From contig NZ_JADPMR010000004.1 of the NCBI RefSeq assembly GCF_015686695.1, forward strand, positions 1 to 64,000: a stretch of 64,000 bases of DNA, read 5' to 3'. Of the stretch, positions 17,591-27,376 are shown one piece after another. A model generated the notes under the pieces. The model ran no database searches. It saw only the letters and a program-made list of their open reading frames with translations, and was not told the origin of the DNA. A program made the translations under genes and the position numbers. Position 1 is the stretch's first letter; each line of letters begins with the position of its first letter. Source of the stretch: Vibrio nitrifigilis (GTDB lineage Bacteria; Pseudomonadota; Gammaproteobacteria; Enterobacterales; Vibrionaceae).

Positions 17591-19285
17591 CTACAGCGGT
17601 GGCAGTTCACTTCCTTTCTGTTTGCGCCCTCGCTGTTTCTTTTGTTTGCGTTCGATGTGTTTAATGAAGTTAAGCAAGCTTGAACCATCTATAGTCGTGG
17701 TGCCATCATGGCGAGCATACAGTGCCGCGTCTAGTTGCGTTTTCTCCTGCTCTAATAGCACTTCATCTTCCGCCGTTAACACCATACTATGACGCCACGC
17801 ATTAAGCGCTTTATTAATAGCAATGCCATCACGTCGTTGTATAGCTTGCTCTATGGTTAAGGCCTGAGCTGAGCGTGATGGAGAACCTTTGGTCGCTGAT
17901 GGTGATTGCGCATTCGCTTCGTTTGGTTGTTGAGCTGCATTGGGTTGGCCATGACGTTTCCAATAAATGGCGAGTGCCAGTGTGACCATCCAAAGCAGGG
18001 CGAATGTTGCAGTTAGATAAGGCCAGTAGCCAGGATCCGTTTTGGTAATCACTTTGGCAGGCGTTTGTGGTTGTGGTGCTACGTTAGGCAGTGGTTGATC
18101 ATCACTCGCTGCAGCTTGAAGAGACATACCATCAATCGTTGTGGTGCGTTCTTTTTTAGCACTGACATCCCACCAGTTGAGGGACACTTTCGGTAGTTCT
18201 ATATTGCCCTTTTGACGTGGAATGATCACTTGTTTAAGTGTCATGACCACATCACCATTATCTGTGGTCTCAAAGTGTGGTTTTTCACTGTAGGCACGAA
18301 CTGTATCCGGATTATTGATTTGGATATCAGGTAATTGGTTTTGCGATACACCCGCTACTTTTAACGTGATCTCACGGCTAATTGAGTCACCGACTTTAGT
18401 TTTGAACGTGTGAGTTTGAATAGGATTACCATGGCCGTCTTTCCACTGCTGAGAAAGGTTGAGCTTGCTAGTTGGAAGCCACACACCGTGGTAGTTGGCG
18501 GGCTTATTCTCCACGTGCATTTGATAGGTTTTCGGGTGTGTCTCTAGAGAAACAATACGCGTGCTGCCATCATAATCGTTGCCATAAATCATTGAGCCAG
18601 TAAATTTGGGCTCGGTAAGAGTGAAGTCTCCAGGTTTTTGCGCCGTGATCCGAAAATCTTGATCCACAACGGTGACTTGCATGCCGTTTTGTACCGATTG
18701 ATATTGGTTTGGCTTACTCGCAGGTTTGAGTTCCATCCCGTTGACCTTTGGTGGTTCAATATCGGTATTTTGTAAGCGGCGGGTATCTGCTTTAACGATA
18801 AGACGAGCTTTAAGTAATGCACTTTCTCCCGGGTAAAGGGTGGTTCGGTTAAGGTGACTTTGTACTTCAACTAAATCATTCGTTGTTGGTGCATCACTAT
18901 CTTTGGTGACTTGAATTGCGATCGATTGCGTCATTTTGCCATTTAGCTTGAAGCTTGGAATCGTCACAATACCAGTGCGTTTCGCTGCTAAAGATATCGT
19001 CCATTCAGATTTAGCGCTGCGGTCACCGTTAATGATAGTCACTGAGTGGCCAAAATTTGGACGCCCCATCATGAAGTTTTTTTGTAACACTGAAAAATCA
19101 ATATCATCAGATGAGGCCTTCTCATCAGTCGTAATTTTCAGTTGGAACACTTCATTTTGCACAACATGGTTTTTACTCACAGTGGCGTAAAAACTGTCGG
19201 CATAGGCATTTAAGCTCATTAAGCTGAGCATCAAAAAAGACAGAAAAACGGATAAGCGTTGAATACGGGTTTTCATGGTTACCAT
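17591..19285 (-). CDS. batD: BatD, oxygen-tolerance operon protein
   Basis: The 564-residue protein has a signal peptide (VFLSFLMLSLMSLNAYA), a long region of repeated immunoglobulin-like beta domains rich in VxLKAxL and PKVSLNWW segments, a membrane helix near residue 425 (YLTATFALLWMVTLALAIYW) and a basic cytoplasmic tail. This is the layout of BatD, the last gene of the Bat operon, thought to help cells withstand oxidative or envelope stress. Its start overlaps the end of batB by 7 bases; a start three codons later avoids the overlap. It closes a six-gene operon with moxR. The biochemical role of BatD is not established. Confidence 0.87.
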   Translation of the reverse strand: MVTMKTRIQRLSVFLSFLMLSLMSLNAYADSFYATVSKNHVVQNEVFQLKITTDEKASSDDIDFSVLQKNFMMGRPNFGHSVTIINGDRSAKSEWTISLAAKRTGIVTIPSFKLNGKMTQSIAIQVTKDSDAPTTNDLVEVQSHLNRTTLYPGESALLKARLIVKADTRRLQNTDIEPPKVNGMELKPASKPNQYQSVQNGMQVTVVDQDFRITAQKPGDFTLTEPKFTGSMIYGNDYDGSTRIVSLETHPKTYQMHVENKPANYHGVWLPTSKLNLSQQWKDGHGNPIQTHTFKTKVGDSISREITLKVAGVSQNQLPDIQINNPDTVRAYSEKPHFETTDNGDVVMTLKQVIIPRQKGNIELPKVSLNWWDVSAKKERTTTIDGMSLQAAASDDQPLPNVAPQPQTPAKVITKTDPGYWPYLTATFALLWMVTLALAIYWKRHGQPNAAQQPNEANAQSPSATKGSPSRSAQALTIEQAIQRRDGIAINKALNAWRHSMVLTAEDEVLLEQEKTQLDAALYARHDGTTTIDGSSLLNFIKHIERKQKKQRGRKQKGSELPPL

Positions 19286-21216
19286 TTCTTAGTTTGCGTA
19301 TCTGGTTGGTCTTGATCCTGTGCTTGCAAATAGAGCTGAGCTCGTAACAGTTGACTTGGATCGCGAACACTTTCTACTTGTTCTAACTTACGTAATTCAG
19401 GGTCAACTTTTTTTGCATAACTGGGCTTGGCCGCAACAGCCTGTTGACTCTGTTTCTGTTTGTTATCTTGTTGCTTCGCTCTTGCTGCTTGAGCTTGCTT
19501 AGCTTGTTGATCTTGTTTCTGACCCGCAGATTTAGCTGAGTCGTTGTTATCTTGCGACTTGTTCGCTGATGCTTGCTGCTGCGACGCCTTATCTTTGTCT
19601 TGCGATTTCTTTTTTTCCGCAGGTTGAGATTGATTGTGGTTATCTTGCTGCGACTGTTTGTTGTTCGTCTTTGAAGAATCCTGTTGGGCAGATTTATCCT
19701 GATTTTTTTGACCCTGCTGATTGTCTTGTTTCTTTTGATCTTGGTGGCTTTTATCACCTTGGCTCTGGTTTTTATTATCAGAGTTTTTCTGATCATTAGA
19801 AGAGGGTTTATCCTGCTTGCTTTGTTGGTTTGATTGGTTTTTACCTTGTTGATTCTTCTGTTGTTGTTTTTGCTTTTTCTTAGCTTGTTCAACTACTTGC
19901 AAATTGTGTTTCGCATCTTTATTGGTTGGGTTGTGCGCCAATATCTGTTTATACAACTGTTCGGCTTTGTCTAACTGTTGTGCTTGTGCGTAAGCATTCG
20001 CTAAATTATATTGAGTGTCTTCATCGGGGTGCTTAACCTGAGATAGACTATCAATCGCACCTGAATAATCCCCTGCTTTATATTTGGCAATACCTTGCCA
20101 TTTCGGGTCAGTAAACAGATTGGCAGCTTGCTTATACTCTTTATTTTTGAAAGCTTGATAGGCTTGCTGGTTTTTATTAAGAAATGGTGCAGCTTCAGCT
20201 TGTTGGGGCATCATCAGCAAAGGTAGTGTGACCAAAGCAAAGATAAAAATGACGCCGCGACGAAATAAGAGTAAGGCTGGAATCATAATAATAAAAACTA
20301 ACCAATAACCGTTGTTGATCCGTTCTGTCACGGTACGAGTGCCGTTTTTTCCTTTTACGGCTTTCACTGCTTGAGTGTTTGCTAGAATGGTATCGACATC
20401 TTTACCATCTCCGCGATAGGGAACAAATACGCCGTTCACGGATTGAGTCAGGGCTCGCATGGTATCTAAATCGATCTTAGCCACGATAGTGTCGCCTTGA
20501 CCGTTTTTCATTAGAGAGCCATCGGTTAACTGGATTGGTGCTCCTGATTTTGTCCCCATCGCTAAGACGGATAAATGCCAATGGGTACCGGATAATACGC
20601 TTTTAATTTGGCTGCTTTGGTCACTATCGATATCGTCCGTTAACAGCACAATGTCGCCTTTGGCCATGCCTGCATTTTCCATCATGGTGATGGCTTTTTT
20701 TACTCCTGCAACCACATTGGAGCCGGGGGCTGGCATGATCTCTGGCGATAGATTGGGCACTAAGTTTTTGATGGTTGATGCATCTGAGGTCATTGGACTG
20801 ACAGTATAAGCGCCAGCAGCAAATGCAACTAATCCTGTGTAACCGTCATGCCAACCACTGAGTAGATCGAGCGCTTTGTAACGTTCTTGAGTTAAGCGGT
20901 TTGGGCTAACATCCGTCGCGTATTGCGACATCGACATATCCATGACTAACACGCGAGCACTACCATTGCTGTATGTTGGTCGCGCTTGTTTTTGAAAACT
21001 AGGACCGGCTAAAGCAATACAGGCTAACAGCCATGCCAATGATAAAACAGAAAGTATTGTGCTTTGCTTAGCCTGCGAACCGAGCCCCATTGCTTTCGCT
21101 AAGTGAGGTGCAATCAAGGTTTGCTGTTGATTACGTAGACGTAACCACAGTAAGAATGCGGCTAATGGAATGATTGCCAGCAGCCAGTAAGGGGTAAGAA
21201 AAACAAAATTAGACAT
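19279..21216 (-). CDS. batB: BatB/BatC-type fusion: VWA domain, TPR and low-complexity tail
   Basis: After two N-terminal membrane helices comes a von Willebrand A domain with a metal site (VLVMDMSMSQYATDVS, DxSxS form), a third helix near residue 315, TPR repeats (about 360-450, including YNLANAYAQAQQLDKAEQLYKQIL) and then about 150 residues almost entirely of Q, K, S, D and N. VWA plus TPR corresponds to BatB joined to BatC. I chose ATG 21216 (MSNFVFLTPYW) because GGAGAAATC stands just before it and it overlaps the batA stop by 8 bases; a longer frame from 21279 lacks a ribosome site. The repetitive tail may be a flexible linker or interaction surface. Confidence 0.87.
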   Translation of the reverse strand: MSNFVFLTPYWLLAIIPLAAFLLWLRLRNQQQTLIAPHLAKAMGLGSQAKQSTILSVLSLAWLLACIALAGPSFQKQARPTYSNGSARVLVMDMSMSQYATDVSPNRLTQERYKALDLLSGWHDGYTGLVAFAAGAYTVSPMTSDASTIKNLVPNLSPEIMPAPGSNVVAGVKKAITMMENAGMAKGDIVLLTDDIDSDQSSQIKSVLSGTHWHLSVLAMGTKSGAPIQLTDGSLMKNGQGDTIVAKIDLDTMRALTQSVNGVFVPYRGDGKDVDTILANTQAVKAVKGKNGTRTVTERINNGYWLVFIIMIPALLLFRRGVIFIFALVTLPLLMMPQQAEAAPFLNKNQQAYQAFKNKEYKQAANLFTDPKWQGIAKYKAGDYSGAIDSLSQVKHPDEDTQYNLANAYAQAQQLDKAEQLYKQILAHNPTNKDAKHNLQVVEQAKKKQKQQQKNQQGKNQSNQQSKQDKPSSNDQKNSDNKNQSQGDKSHQDQKKQDNQQGQKNQDKSAQQDSSKTNNKQSQQDNHNQSQPAEKKKSQDKDKASQQQASANKSQDNNDSAKSAGQKQDQQAKQAQAARAKQQDNKQKQSQQAVAAKPSYAKKVDPELRKLEQVESVRDPSQLLRAQLYLQAQDQDQPDTQTKKW

Positions 21217-22213
21217 GATTTCTCCTAACCACGAATAAAACGACAGACAAAACAAGAGCAATAGCGAGCGGTAAGCCAAACCATTCGGTTTGTGGGCGCC
21301 AAGTTTGCGTCGCTTTTTCTACAGGCTCTAATTGATTGATAGTGTCATAAATATTCTGTAAATCTTTGGCATCACGAGCTCGGAAATATTTGCCTCCAGT
21401 GATTGAAGCCACTTTTTTCAACGTTTTTTCATCCAAGTCTTTTGCGGTATCAACCGTTTGTGAACCGAAGAAGCTTTGTACGGTTAATTTACCGGCGCCA
21501 ACACCGATGGTGTAAATGGTGGTGTGGTATTTTTTGGCAATATTCGCAGCTTCAATAGGGTCCATAACTCCAGAGTTGTTGCTACCGTCACTGAGTAGAA
21601 TCATGACGCGTTGTGGTGCATCACCATCAATGAAGTTTTTGGTCGCAAGACCGATGCCTTCACCCATCGCGGTTTGAGTACCAATTAATTTCAATACGGC
21701 ATGATTGATCTGTTCTTCTACCGTATGTAGATCAAAGGTCAGCGGTGTTTGCAGGTAAGCATGATCGGCAAAGTAAATCAGACCGAGGCGATCCCCTTTA
21801 CGTTTAGCCACGAAATCTTTTAATACGTGTTTTACCGCAGTCAGTCGGTCGATATAATCATCCCCTTGCTGCATATCTTTTTGACTCATCGAATAGGATA
21901 AATCGACCACTAGCATCATATCGCGATGTTTAGGTGATACATTCACCGGCTCGCCGTACCATACAGGACGCGCTGCCGCGATAACTAAACAGACCCAAAT
22001 AGCAACAGCTAACCCTTTGGCGAACATATGATTAGGCGCCGAGAGTTGGGCTTGTTGTGGGAGGTAGGGCAGCGAAATCGCTGTTTTCTGTTTTACCGAA
22101 GGTGCAAATTTATAAACGATAAATGGGAGAGGCAGTAGGCATAATGCCCACCACCATACTAACTCAATGTTTGCCAACGTTGACAGATCTCCGTTTTTTA
22201 GGCGGCAAAGCAT
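21209..22213 (-). CDS. batA: BatA, VWA-domain membrane protein
   Basis: The 334-residue protein has two N-terminal helices (WWWALCLLPLPFIVYKF and GLAVAIWVCLVIAAARP), a VWA domain with the DxSxS metal site in LVVDLSYSMSQKD (about residue 100) and a C-terminal helix (LPLAIALVLSVVLFVV). This is the BatA layout. The annotated ATG overlaps the DUF4381 gene by 50 bases; a TTG at 22177 would leave the typical BatA start ANIELVWWW and is a realistic alternative. It lies between the DUF4381 gene and batB in one operon. Confidence 0.88.
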   Translation of the reverse strand: MLCRLKNGDLSTLANIELVWWWALCLLPLPFIVYKFAPSVKQKTAISLPYLPQQAQLSAPNHMFAKGLAVAIWVCLVIAAARPVWYGEPVNVSPKHRDMMLVVDLSYSMSQKDMQQGDDYIDRLTAVKHVLKDFVAKRKGDRLGLIYFADHAYLQTPLTFDLHTVEEQINHAVLKLIGTQTAMGEGIGLATKNFIDGDAPQRVMILLSDGSNNSGVMDPIEAANIAKKYHTTIYTIGVGAGKLTVQSFFGSQTVDTAKDLDEKTLKKVASITGGKYFRARDAKDLQNIYDTINQLEPVEKATQTWRPQTEWFGLPLAIALVLSVVLFVVRRNHV

Positions 22214-22652
22214 CGTTTATCCATTGATAGCAATCTTCGATAAGAACGTTAGAATCGACAGTTGATTGCTTTTGATAGAGTGCCTGCTGCCACTGTGTTT
22301 CGTGAGGGACGAATAGCGGACGTCCCACTTGATCATCTAAAAAGGCGTACCAGTCTTTACCGGTAAGGTGTGCGATTTGTTCACGTGGGTAATAGCAAAA
22401 GGCTGCTTGGCGTAGTAGTTCTATCGCTGAAGACGGGGTTTGTAACCCAAGTGATGGGGTCAATAGGCGCAGTGCCGTTTTCTTCGGCGCTAGGCGTTTA
22501 CGTTTCCAACGAACAACTAAAAGCACAATAATAATTACCACAACGATCGCGCCGATCGATGCCCACCATCCCCAAGCTAGGGGTAACCACGAAGGTACAT
22601 CCGGAAGATGTAAATCACTAAGTTGTAGTGGTGTTGATGATTTTTCCTGCAT
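22164..22652 (-). CDS. DUF4381 membrane protein of the Bat operon
   Basis: The 162-residue protein has a proline-rich start, one membrane helix (WWASIGAIVVVIIIVLLVV, about 31-50), a basic stretch and a cytoplasmic domain with LLRQAAFCYYPREQIAHLTGKDWYAFLD. That combination matches the DUF4381 family that sits between the DUF58 and batA genes in proteobacterial Bat operons. It begins 6 bases after the DUF58 stop and overlaps batA. Molecular role unknown. Confidence 0.82.
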   Translation of the reverse strand: MQEKSSTPLQLSDLHLPDVPSWLPLAWGWWASIGAIVVVIIIVLLVVRWKRKRLAPKKTALRLLTPSLGLQTPSSAIELLRQAAFCYYPREQIAHLTGKDWYAFLDDQVGRPLFVPHETQWQQALYQKQSTVDSNVLIEDCYQWINDALPPKKRRSVNVGKH

Positions 22653-22658
22653 ATTTCC

Positions 22659-23576
22659 TTATCCAGCTAGTTGTTGTAGCAAAGGACCCTCACTAGAGAG
22701 TGAGTGGTACTCCATCTTCATTGATTGACACAGTAATTCTAGTTTTTCCTGATGAGATTCAAAGGCTTTTTTGATCCCATTACGAGTACTATTTAATGAA
22801 AAGTTGAGCCAGCGCGCTTGTTTTTGATCACTGACCAATTCTGTGCCGCGAAAAAGAGTTTGTCCTTGTTCTAGCGGATCATAAATATGGATAAGACGAA
22901 TACGATTTCTCCGGTGTAATTGGTTAAAAAGGGGTTTTAGTTCGTCTTGGTAACGAACAAAATCACTGATTAATACAATATCGCTACCTTTTGGACACAA
23001 CCGATTAAGCGCCAGCATACCTTGTTGCATGGAATCATATGCCGCCTCGCCAGCTTTTGTTAGGGCCTGTTCCTGTAACTGAGCAACTTGTGCGATAATT
23101 TGCAGTGGTCCTTTTTGCCGACTGGTCGGTTTGATTTCTACGACTTGTGAACCGGTATCAATCACCGCACCAATGCGGTCTTTTTCGGCAATGGCAAGCC
23201 AACTTAATAGGCTTGCCATGTGTGCGGCTTGTACGGCTTTAAACATGGCTGTGGAACCAAACTGCATACTCGAGCTTAAATCGATATACAGAATCACAGG
23301 TTTCTCACGCTCTTCGGTGAACAGCTTAGTGTGAGGTTTACCTGTACGGGCCGTCACGCGCCAGTCAATCGCTCGAATATCATCTCCAGGCTGATACTGA
23401 CGAACTTCAGCAAAATCCATCCCACGGCCGAGTTGACGGCTTTGATGTTGACCAAGCAATTGAGACCACAAACTCTTTGCTGGTGGTAACCACTTACTCG
23501 TATGCTGCCGGTAGGGCAGCAACTCTTCAACCGTAATATGAACGCCATCTGCATGTGCGGGTAATGAGTAAGTCAT
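22659..23576 (-). CDS. DUF58 domain protein of the MoxR/Bat operon
   Basis: The 305-residue cytoplasmic protein has the DUF58 hallmark GRGMDFAEVRQYQPGDDIRAIDWRVTAR (near residue 55-80) and a VWA-like fold with a DxSxS metal site in LYIDLSSSMQFGS. DUF58 proteins are encoded next to MoxR ATPases and are thought to act with them as chaperones or activation factors for VWA proteins. The ATG is 9 bases after the moxR stop, indicating co-transcription. Confidence 0.9.
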   Translation of the reverse strand: MTYSLPAHADGVHITVEELLPYRQHTSKWLPPAKSLWSQLLGQHQSRQLGRGMDFAEVRQYQPGDDIRAIDWRVTARTGKPHTKLFTEEREKPVILYIDLSSSMQFGSTAMFKAVQAAHMASLLSWLAIAEKDRIGAVIDTGSQVVEIKPTSRQKGPLQIIAQVAQLQEQALTKAGEAAYDSMQQGMLALNRLCPKGSDIVLISDFVRYQDELKPLFNQLHRRNRIRLIHIYDPLEQGQTLFRGTELVSDQKQARWLNFSLNSTRNGIKKAFESHQEKLELLCQSMKMEYHSLSSEGPLLQQLAG

Positions 23577-23585
23577 AGTGACTCC

Positions 23586-24551
23586 TTAAGCACTACCTAC
23601 AAGCGAAAGTAAGTGAGCGATCACTTGATTCGGATGCACATTTTCTGCCTGAGCTTGGTAAGAAAGTAATAAACGATGACGTAATACTGGGAAGATCATA
23701 GCTTGAATGTCTTCTGGGCTGACGAAGTCTCGACCTTTAAGCCAAGCATGGGCACGAGCACAGCGATCAAGTGCAATAGTGGCTCGTGGGCTGACTCCCA
23801 TTTCGATCCATTCCGCCAGTTTTGTATCGTATTGCGCGGGTTTACGCGTTGCCATGACCAGGCGAATTAAATAGTTTTCAATCGATTCCGCCATATGAAT
23901 ATTGAGTACTTCTTGTCGGGCAGCAAAAATGCTTTGCTGTGAGACTCGTGGCGTATTTTGGGCGTGGTCGCCTTTGGCTTCACCGCGGTTTAAACGCAAA
24001 ATAGCAAGCTCATGTTCCGCGTCAGGGTAATCCACATCTAGGTGCAATAAGAAACGGTCAAGCTGAGCTTCTGGTAAAGGGTAAGTCCCTTCTTGTTCAA
24101 TTGGGTTTTGCGTCGCCATCACCAAAAACAGTTTAGGTAACGGATAGGTTTTTCTGCCCGCTGTAATCTGTTTCTCAGCCATTGCTTCTAGCATAGCGGC
24201 TTGAACCTTTGCTGGCGCACGGTTGATCTCATCGGCTAACACTAATGAATTGAAAATAGGGCCTGGCTGGAATTGAAATTCGCCTGTTTCAGGACGAAAG
24301 ATATCCGTACCGGTTAAATCAGCCGGTAGCAAATCCGGAGTAAATTGGATTCGATGAAAATCCCCTTCAATACATTCGGCCAATGCTTTAACTGCACGTG
24401 TTTTAGCAAGACCTGGAGGGCCTTCAACCAAAATGTGCCCATCAGCGAGTAGGGCGACGAGTAATTGTTCAACTAAGCCTTCTTGACCGATCACTTGCTG
24501 ATTTAAATAGTGCTGTAACGTTTGAAAGATTTCTGACTGCATAACATCCAA
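23586..24551 (-). CDS. moxR: MoxR-family AAA+ ATPase
   Basis: The 321-residue protein has Walker A in VEGPPGLAKTRAVKAL, Walker B in LVLADEINRAPAKVQAAMLEAM, sensor 1 in LFLVMATQNPIEQEGTYPLPEAQLDRF and the MoxR C-terminal helical domain (SPRATIALDRCARAHA). MoxR ATPases help assemble or activate VWA-domain proteins. It is the first gene of the operon moxR, DUF58, DUF4381, batA, batB, batD, all on the minus strand with gaps under 10 bases or overlaps. About 590 bp of non-coding DNA precede it and hold the operon promoter. Confidence 0.93.
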   Translation of the reverse strand: MDVMQSEIFQTLQHYLNQQVIGQEGLVEQLLVALLADGHILVEGPPGLAKTRAVKALAECIEGDFHRIQFTPDLLPADLTGTDIFRPETGEFQFQPGPIFNSLVLADEINRAPAKVQAAMLEAMAEKQITAGRKTYPLPKLFLVMATQNPIEQEGTYPLPEAQLDRFLLHLDVDYPDAEHELAILRLNRGEAKGDHAQNTPRVSQQSIFAARQEVLNIHMAESIENYLIRLVMATRKPAQYDTKLAEWIEMGVSPRATIALDRCARAHAWLKGRDFVSPEDIQAMIFPVLRHRLLLSYQAQAENVHPNQVIAHLLSLVGSA

Positions 24552-25143
24552 GTCTCTTTAGTTATTCAGCAGTTAGTGAGCTTATTGATGAAAAAGTTCC
24601 TCAAAAATTTACATTTATACACATTTAGCTGAAAAACTCGATTATCAGGGGACTTAGTGTTCGTTACCAAAGTGAATTCTCCCCATTAGACAATGTTTTG
24701 TTGCACTTTTGTAGTAACAAATAACCCTAAGTTATTGGTCAGGGTTTTACTGTTCAATTAGTGTCGTTATTCATATCAATTTGGCGATTAATTTTGTTGA
24801 GAAATAAAGTATCAAGGCCTTTGGAAGTCTGTGGTTTTTATGCGCTATAGGGAGGTAAAGCAAACGATTCAACAAATAAATAGATATGTAATCGTTTGTA
24901 GTGAAACTTTCTTGCTTAACTGGATAAACATTTGTCTTCAAGTCGTATACAATCTCGCGCTCGCTAGGGAATTAAATGGCTAAATTAGTAACTGCTTATT
25001 TGAGACCCCTAGGTTACAGATTTGTCACTCTTACAGAATGAACGTAAATGATGGTTCAGGGATGATTGGCTACAACGTTATTTATGTACCGTAAGTCGAC
25101 CAAACAGATAAAAATATTCGCCAAATTTTAGAGGCACGAGTAC
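24552..25143. other. Divergent promoter region between moxR and a chemoreceptor gene
   Basis: This 592-bp stretch has no credible ORF. It is AT-rich and must contain the divergent promoters of the Bat operon and the chemoreceptor at 25144. No operator or structured RNA was recognised. Confidence 0.6.
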
Positions 25144-27060
25144 ATGTTCTTGTTGCATAAGATAAGTATTAAACAAAAAGTGATCATCGGTATTGCTCTC
25201 GCAGTACTGGCTTCCACTATGGTGGTTGGATTGATTGCACAACGTCAAACACATGATGTGTTACGTCATCGCTTGGTCGATGTCGAACTACCTTCTCTCC
25301 TTGGCCAAATCAGCCATCGAGTTGATAGTCAGGTTTCCCAGCTATTGAACGCTGCTCATCAACTTGCCAACAGTGAATACGCTAAGCAAGCGATTCGCAA
25401 TGATAAACTCGATTCAGCTTCTGAAACGATGTTAGTTAAAGAGCTAAATAATGTGCGCGCTCAATATGATTTGAATGATGCATCGATTGCGAATCGACAC
25501 AATGCGAACTACTGGAACCAGAATGGTTTTCTGCGTAAGTTAAACCATCAGCAAGATGGGTGGTTTTACAGTTTTGTTCAGTCCAATAACCCAACCATGG
25601 TAAGCATGTTCCAAGAAGCGAATGGACAAGTAAAAATGTTTGCTAACTATCAATCGGTGGGGGGCGATACATTGTCTGGCGTATCGAAATCAATGGATGA
25701 CATGGTGAGTTTTCTCAATAGTTTCCATATTGAAAAGTCGGGTTATGTGTATTTAACCAATGCGCAAGGTGAAGTACAAATTCATCGAGACCAAACTAAG
25801 TCACATAAAACATTACGTGATTTCTATGGTACTCAAGCAAGTGAGTTGTTGAATAAACAAGGTTTCAACTTGATAGAAACTCAAACTAACGGCAAAGAGG
25901 TGTTCGTTGGGAGTTTGTACGTGAAGTCGATGGATTGGTTTGTTGTGGGGACTGTGCCGGTAAGTGAAGTGTTTGCTAGCGTGAATAACGTTACCCATCG
26001 CATTTTGATCTTTACTGTGATTGTGGCTGTAATCTTTATTCTTGGTGGAATTTGGTTAGCCAACAGTATCGTAAACCCAATCCGCCAACTTGCTCAGCGT
26101 TTTACTGATTTAGGCCAAGGCGATGGGGATTTATCGCAACGTATTGAAATCAACAGTGACGATGAGATTGCTCAGCTGTCGAAAGGCTTTAATGGCTTTA
26201 TCGAGAAAATTCATCGTTCCATGCGTGAAGTGGCGGAAACCAGTGGTGCTTTACAACAAGCGGCACAGCGTGTTGCTGAGAAAGCGTCGTCAACCCACGA
26301 CAACAGTCAAGAACAGCGTGATCAAACATTGCAAGTGGTTGCCGCTATCAATGAAATGGGCGCAACCATTAGTGAAATTGCGTCTAATGCGTCAACGGCA
26401 GCACAGACGGCCACAGAAGCATCGGATAACACCGACTCCGGCCGTGATGTGGTCAACAAGGCGAAGAACGTCATTGATCGCTTAGCAAATGATATGGAAA
26501 GTACCGGCACAGTGGTGCAGCAATTAGCTGCGACAACTCAAGACATCGGTAAGATTTTGGATGTTATTCGCGAAGTCTCTGAGCAAACGAACTTACTCGC
26601 ACTTAATGCCGCGATTGAAGCAGCTCGTGCTGGTGAGCAAGGTCGGGGGTTTGCGGTTGTCGCAGATGAAGTGCGTAACCTAGCTGGTCGTACCGCATCA
26701 TCAACCGACGAAATTCAGGTGATGATTAATAAACTACAATCTAATGCTAAAGATGCCGTAGAAGCGATGGAAGCGGGTCGCATCGTGACACTTGATGGGG
26801 TGCAAGCCTCTGATGAAGCGGTGCAGGTGTTGGTCAGTATTTCAGAGCGTATTCATGATATATCAGACCGAAACATTCAAGTGGCGACCGCAACAGAAGA
26901 ACAGTCTACCGTTGTACATACCATTAATATGAACATCGAAGAGATCAATTCGATTAATAAGATGACCACAACAACGGCGGAAGAATTAGCGGAGGCGAGT
27001 CATGATCTGAATGACCTGTCTAGCCGATTAGACCGTATGGTTGGTACCTTCAAGCTCTAG
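25144..27060 (+). CDS. Methyl-accepting chemotaxis protein with dCache-like sensor
   Basis: The 638-residue receptor has a membrane helix at about 13-33, a periplasmic region of about 250 residues in dCache style (GWFYSF, then SGYVYLTNAQGEVQIHRD and DWFVVGTVPVSEV), a second helix (ILIFTVIVAVIFILGGIWLA), HAMP and a complete signalling domain with the tip EVSEQTNLLALNAAIEAARAGEQGRGFAVVADEVRNLA. It senses an external small molecule and controls CheA. Cache domains of this class often bind amino acids, organic acids or similar, but the ligand is not readable here. Unlike the receptor at 13636 it is intact. It is probably co-transcribed with the small gene at 27119. Confidence 0.93.
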   Translation: MFLLHKISIKQKVIIGIALAVLASTMVVGLIAQRQTHDVLRHRLVDVELPSLLGQISHRVDSQVSQLLNAAHQLANSEYAKQAIRNDKLDSASETMLVKELNNVRAQYDLNDASIANRHNANYWNQNGFLRKLNHQQDGWFYSFVQSNNPTMVSMFQEANGQVKMFANYQSVGGDTLSGVSKSMDDMVSFLNSFHIEKSGYVYLTNAQGEVQIHRDQTKSHKTLRDFYGTQASELLNKQGFNLIETQTNGKEVFVGSLYVKSMDWFVVGTVPVSEVFASVNNVTHRILIFTVIVAVIFILGGIWLANSIVNPIRQLAQRFTDLGQGDGDLSQRIEINSDDEIAQLSKGFNGFIEKIHRSMREVAETSGALQQAAQRVAEKASSTHDNSQEQRDQTLQVVAAINEMGATISEIASNASTAAQTATEASDNTDSGRDVVNKAKNVIDRLANDMESTGTVVQQLAATTQDIGKILDVIREVSEQTNLLALNAAIEAARAGEQGRGFAVVADEVRNLAGRTASSTDEIQVMINKLQSNAKDAVEAMEAGRIVTLDGVQASDEAVQVLVSISERIHDISDRNIQVATATEEQSTVVHTINMNIEEINSINKMTTTTAEELAEASHDLNDLSSRLDRMVGTFKL

Positions 27061-27118
27061 TATCTCGTCAGGGAGTTGGGTAAACTTCCTGACAGAATAA
27101 ATCAATTAGGTATCTCTC

Positions 27119-27322
27119 ATGAGTGATTTTGAAAAAGAACTAGAAATGATGTCGCAAGACGTGAATGCTGACGAGCCAGAAGTAAAGCTGCCATCTATTG
27201 AAGATCAAAAAGCGGTTGTGGCTGAGCTTAAAAAATTGGAAGCAGAAGGTAAACTGACACCTGAAGTGTTAGAAGAATACTTCGGTCAGTTTTACGCGAA
27301 ATCAGACCGCACTGTTCATTAA
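27119..27322 (+). CDS. Small acidic conserved-type hypothetical protein
   Basis: The 67-residue protein is strongly acidic and helical (KAVVAELKKLEAEGKLTPEVLEEYFGQFYAK), with no membrane segment and no cysteine. It begins 58 bases after the chemoreceptor stop and ends at a strong terminator, so the two likely share a transcript. I have seen similar short proteins in vibrios without an established function, and assign none. Confidence 0.65.
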   Translation: MSDFEKELEMMSQDVNADEPEVKLPSIEDQKAVVAELKKLEAEGKLTPEVLEEYFGQFYAKSDRTVH

Positions 27323-27342
27323 TCCGTAAAGCAAGATAAACA

Positions 27343-27374
27343 GTAAGGCTGCCATGAGGCAGCCTTACTTTTTT
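27343..27374. terminator. Terminator between the small gene and the arabinanase gene
   Basis: GTAAGGCTGC / GCAGCCTTAC 10-bp stem, 6-base loop and six T on the plus strand. The arabinanase gene converges from the right. Confidence 0.9.
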
Positions 27375-27376
27375 AG

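Noticed and set aside
19383..19892. 169-codon minus-strand ORF rich in Asn, Lys and Arg
   Set aside because: It is a shifted frame of the BatB low-complexity tail; the repeated Q/K codons keep other frames open.
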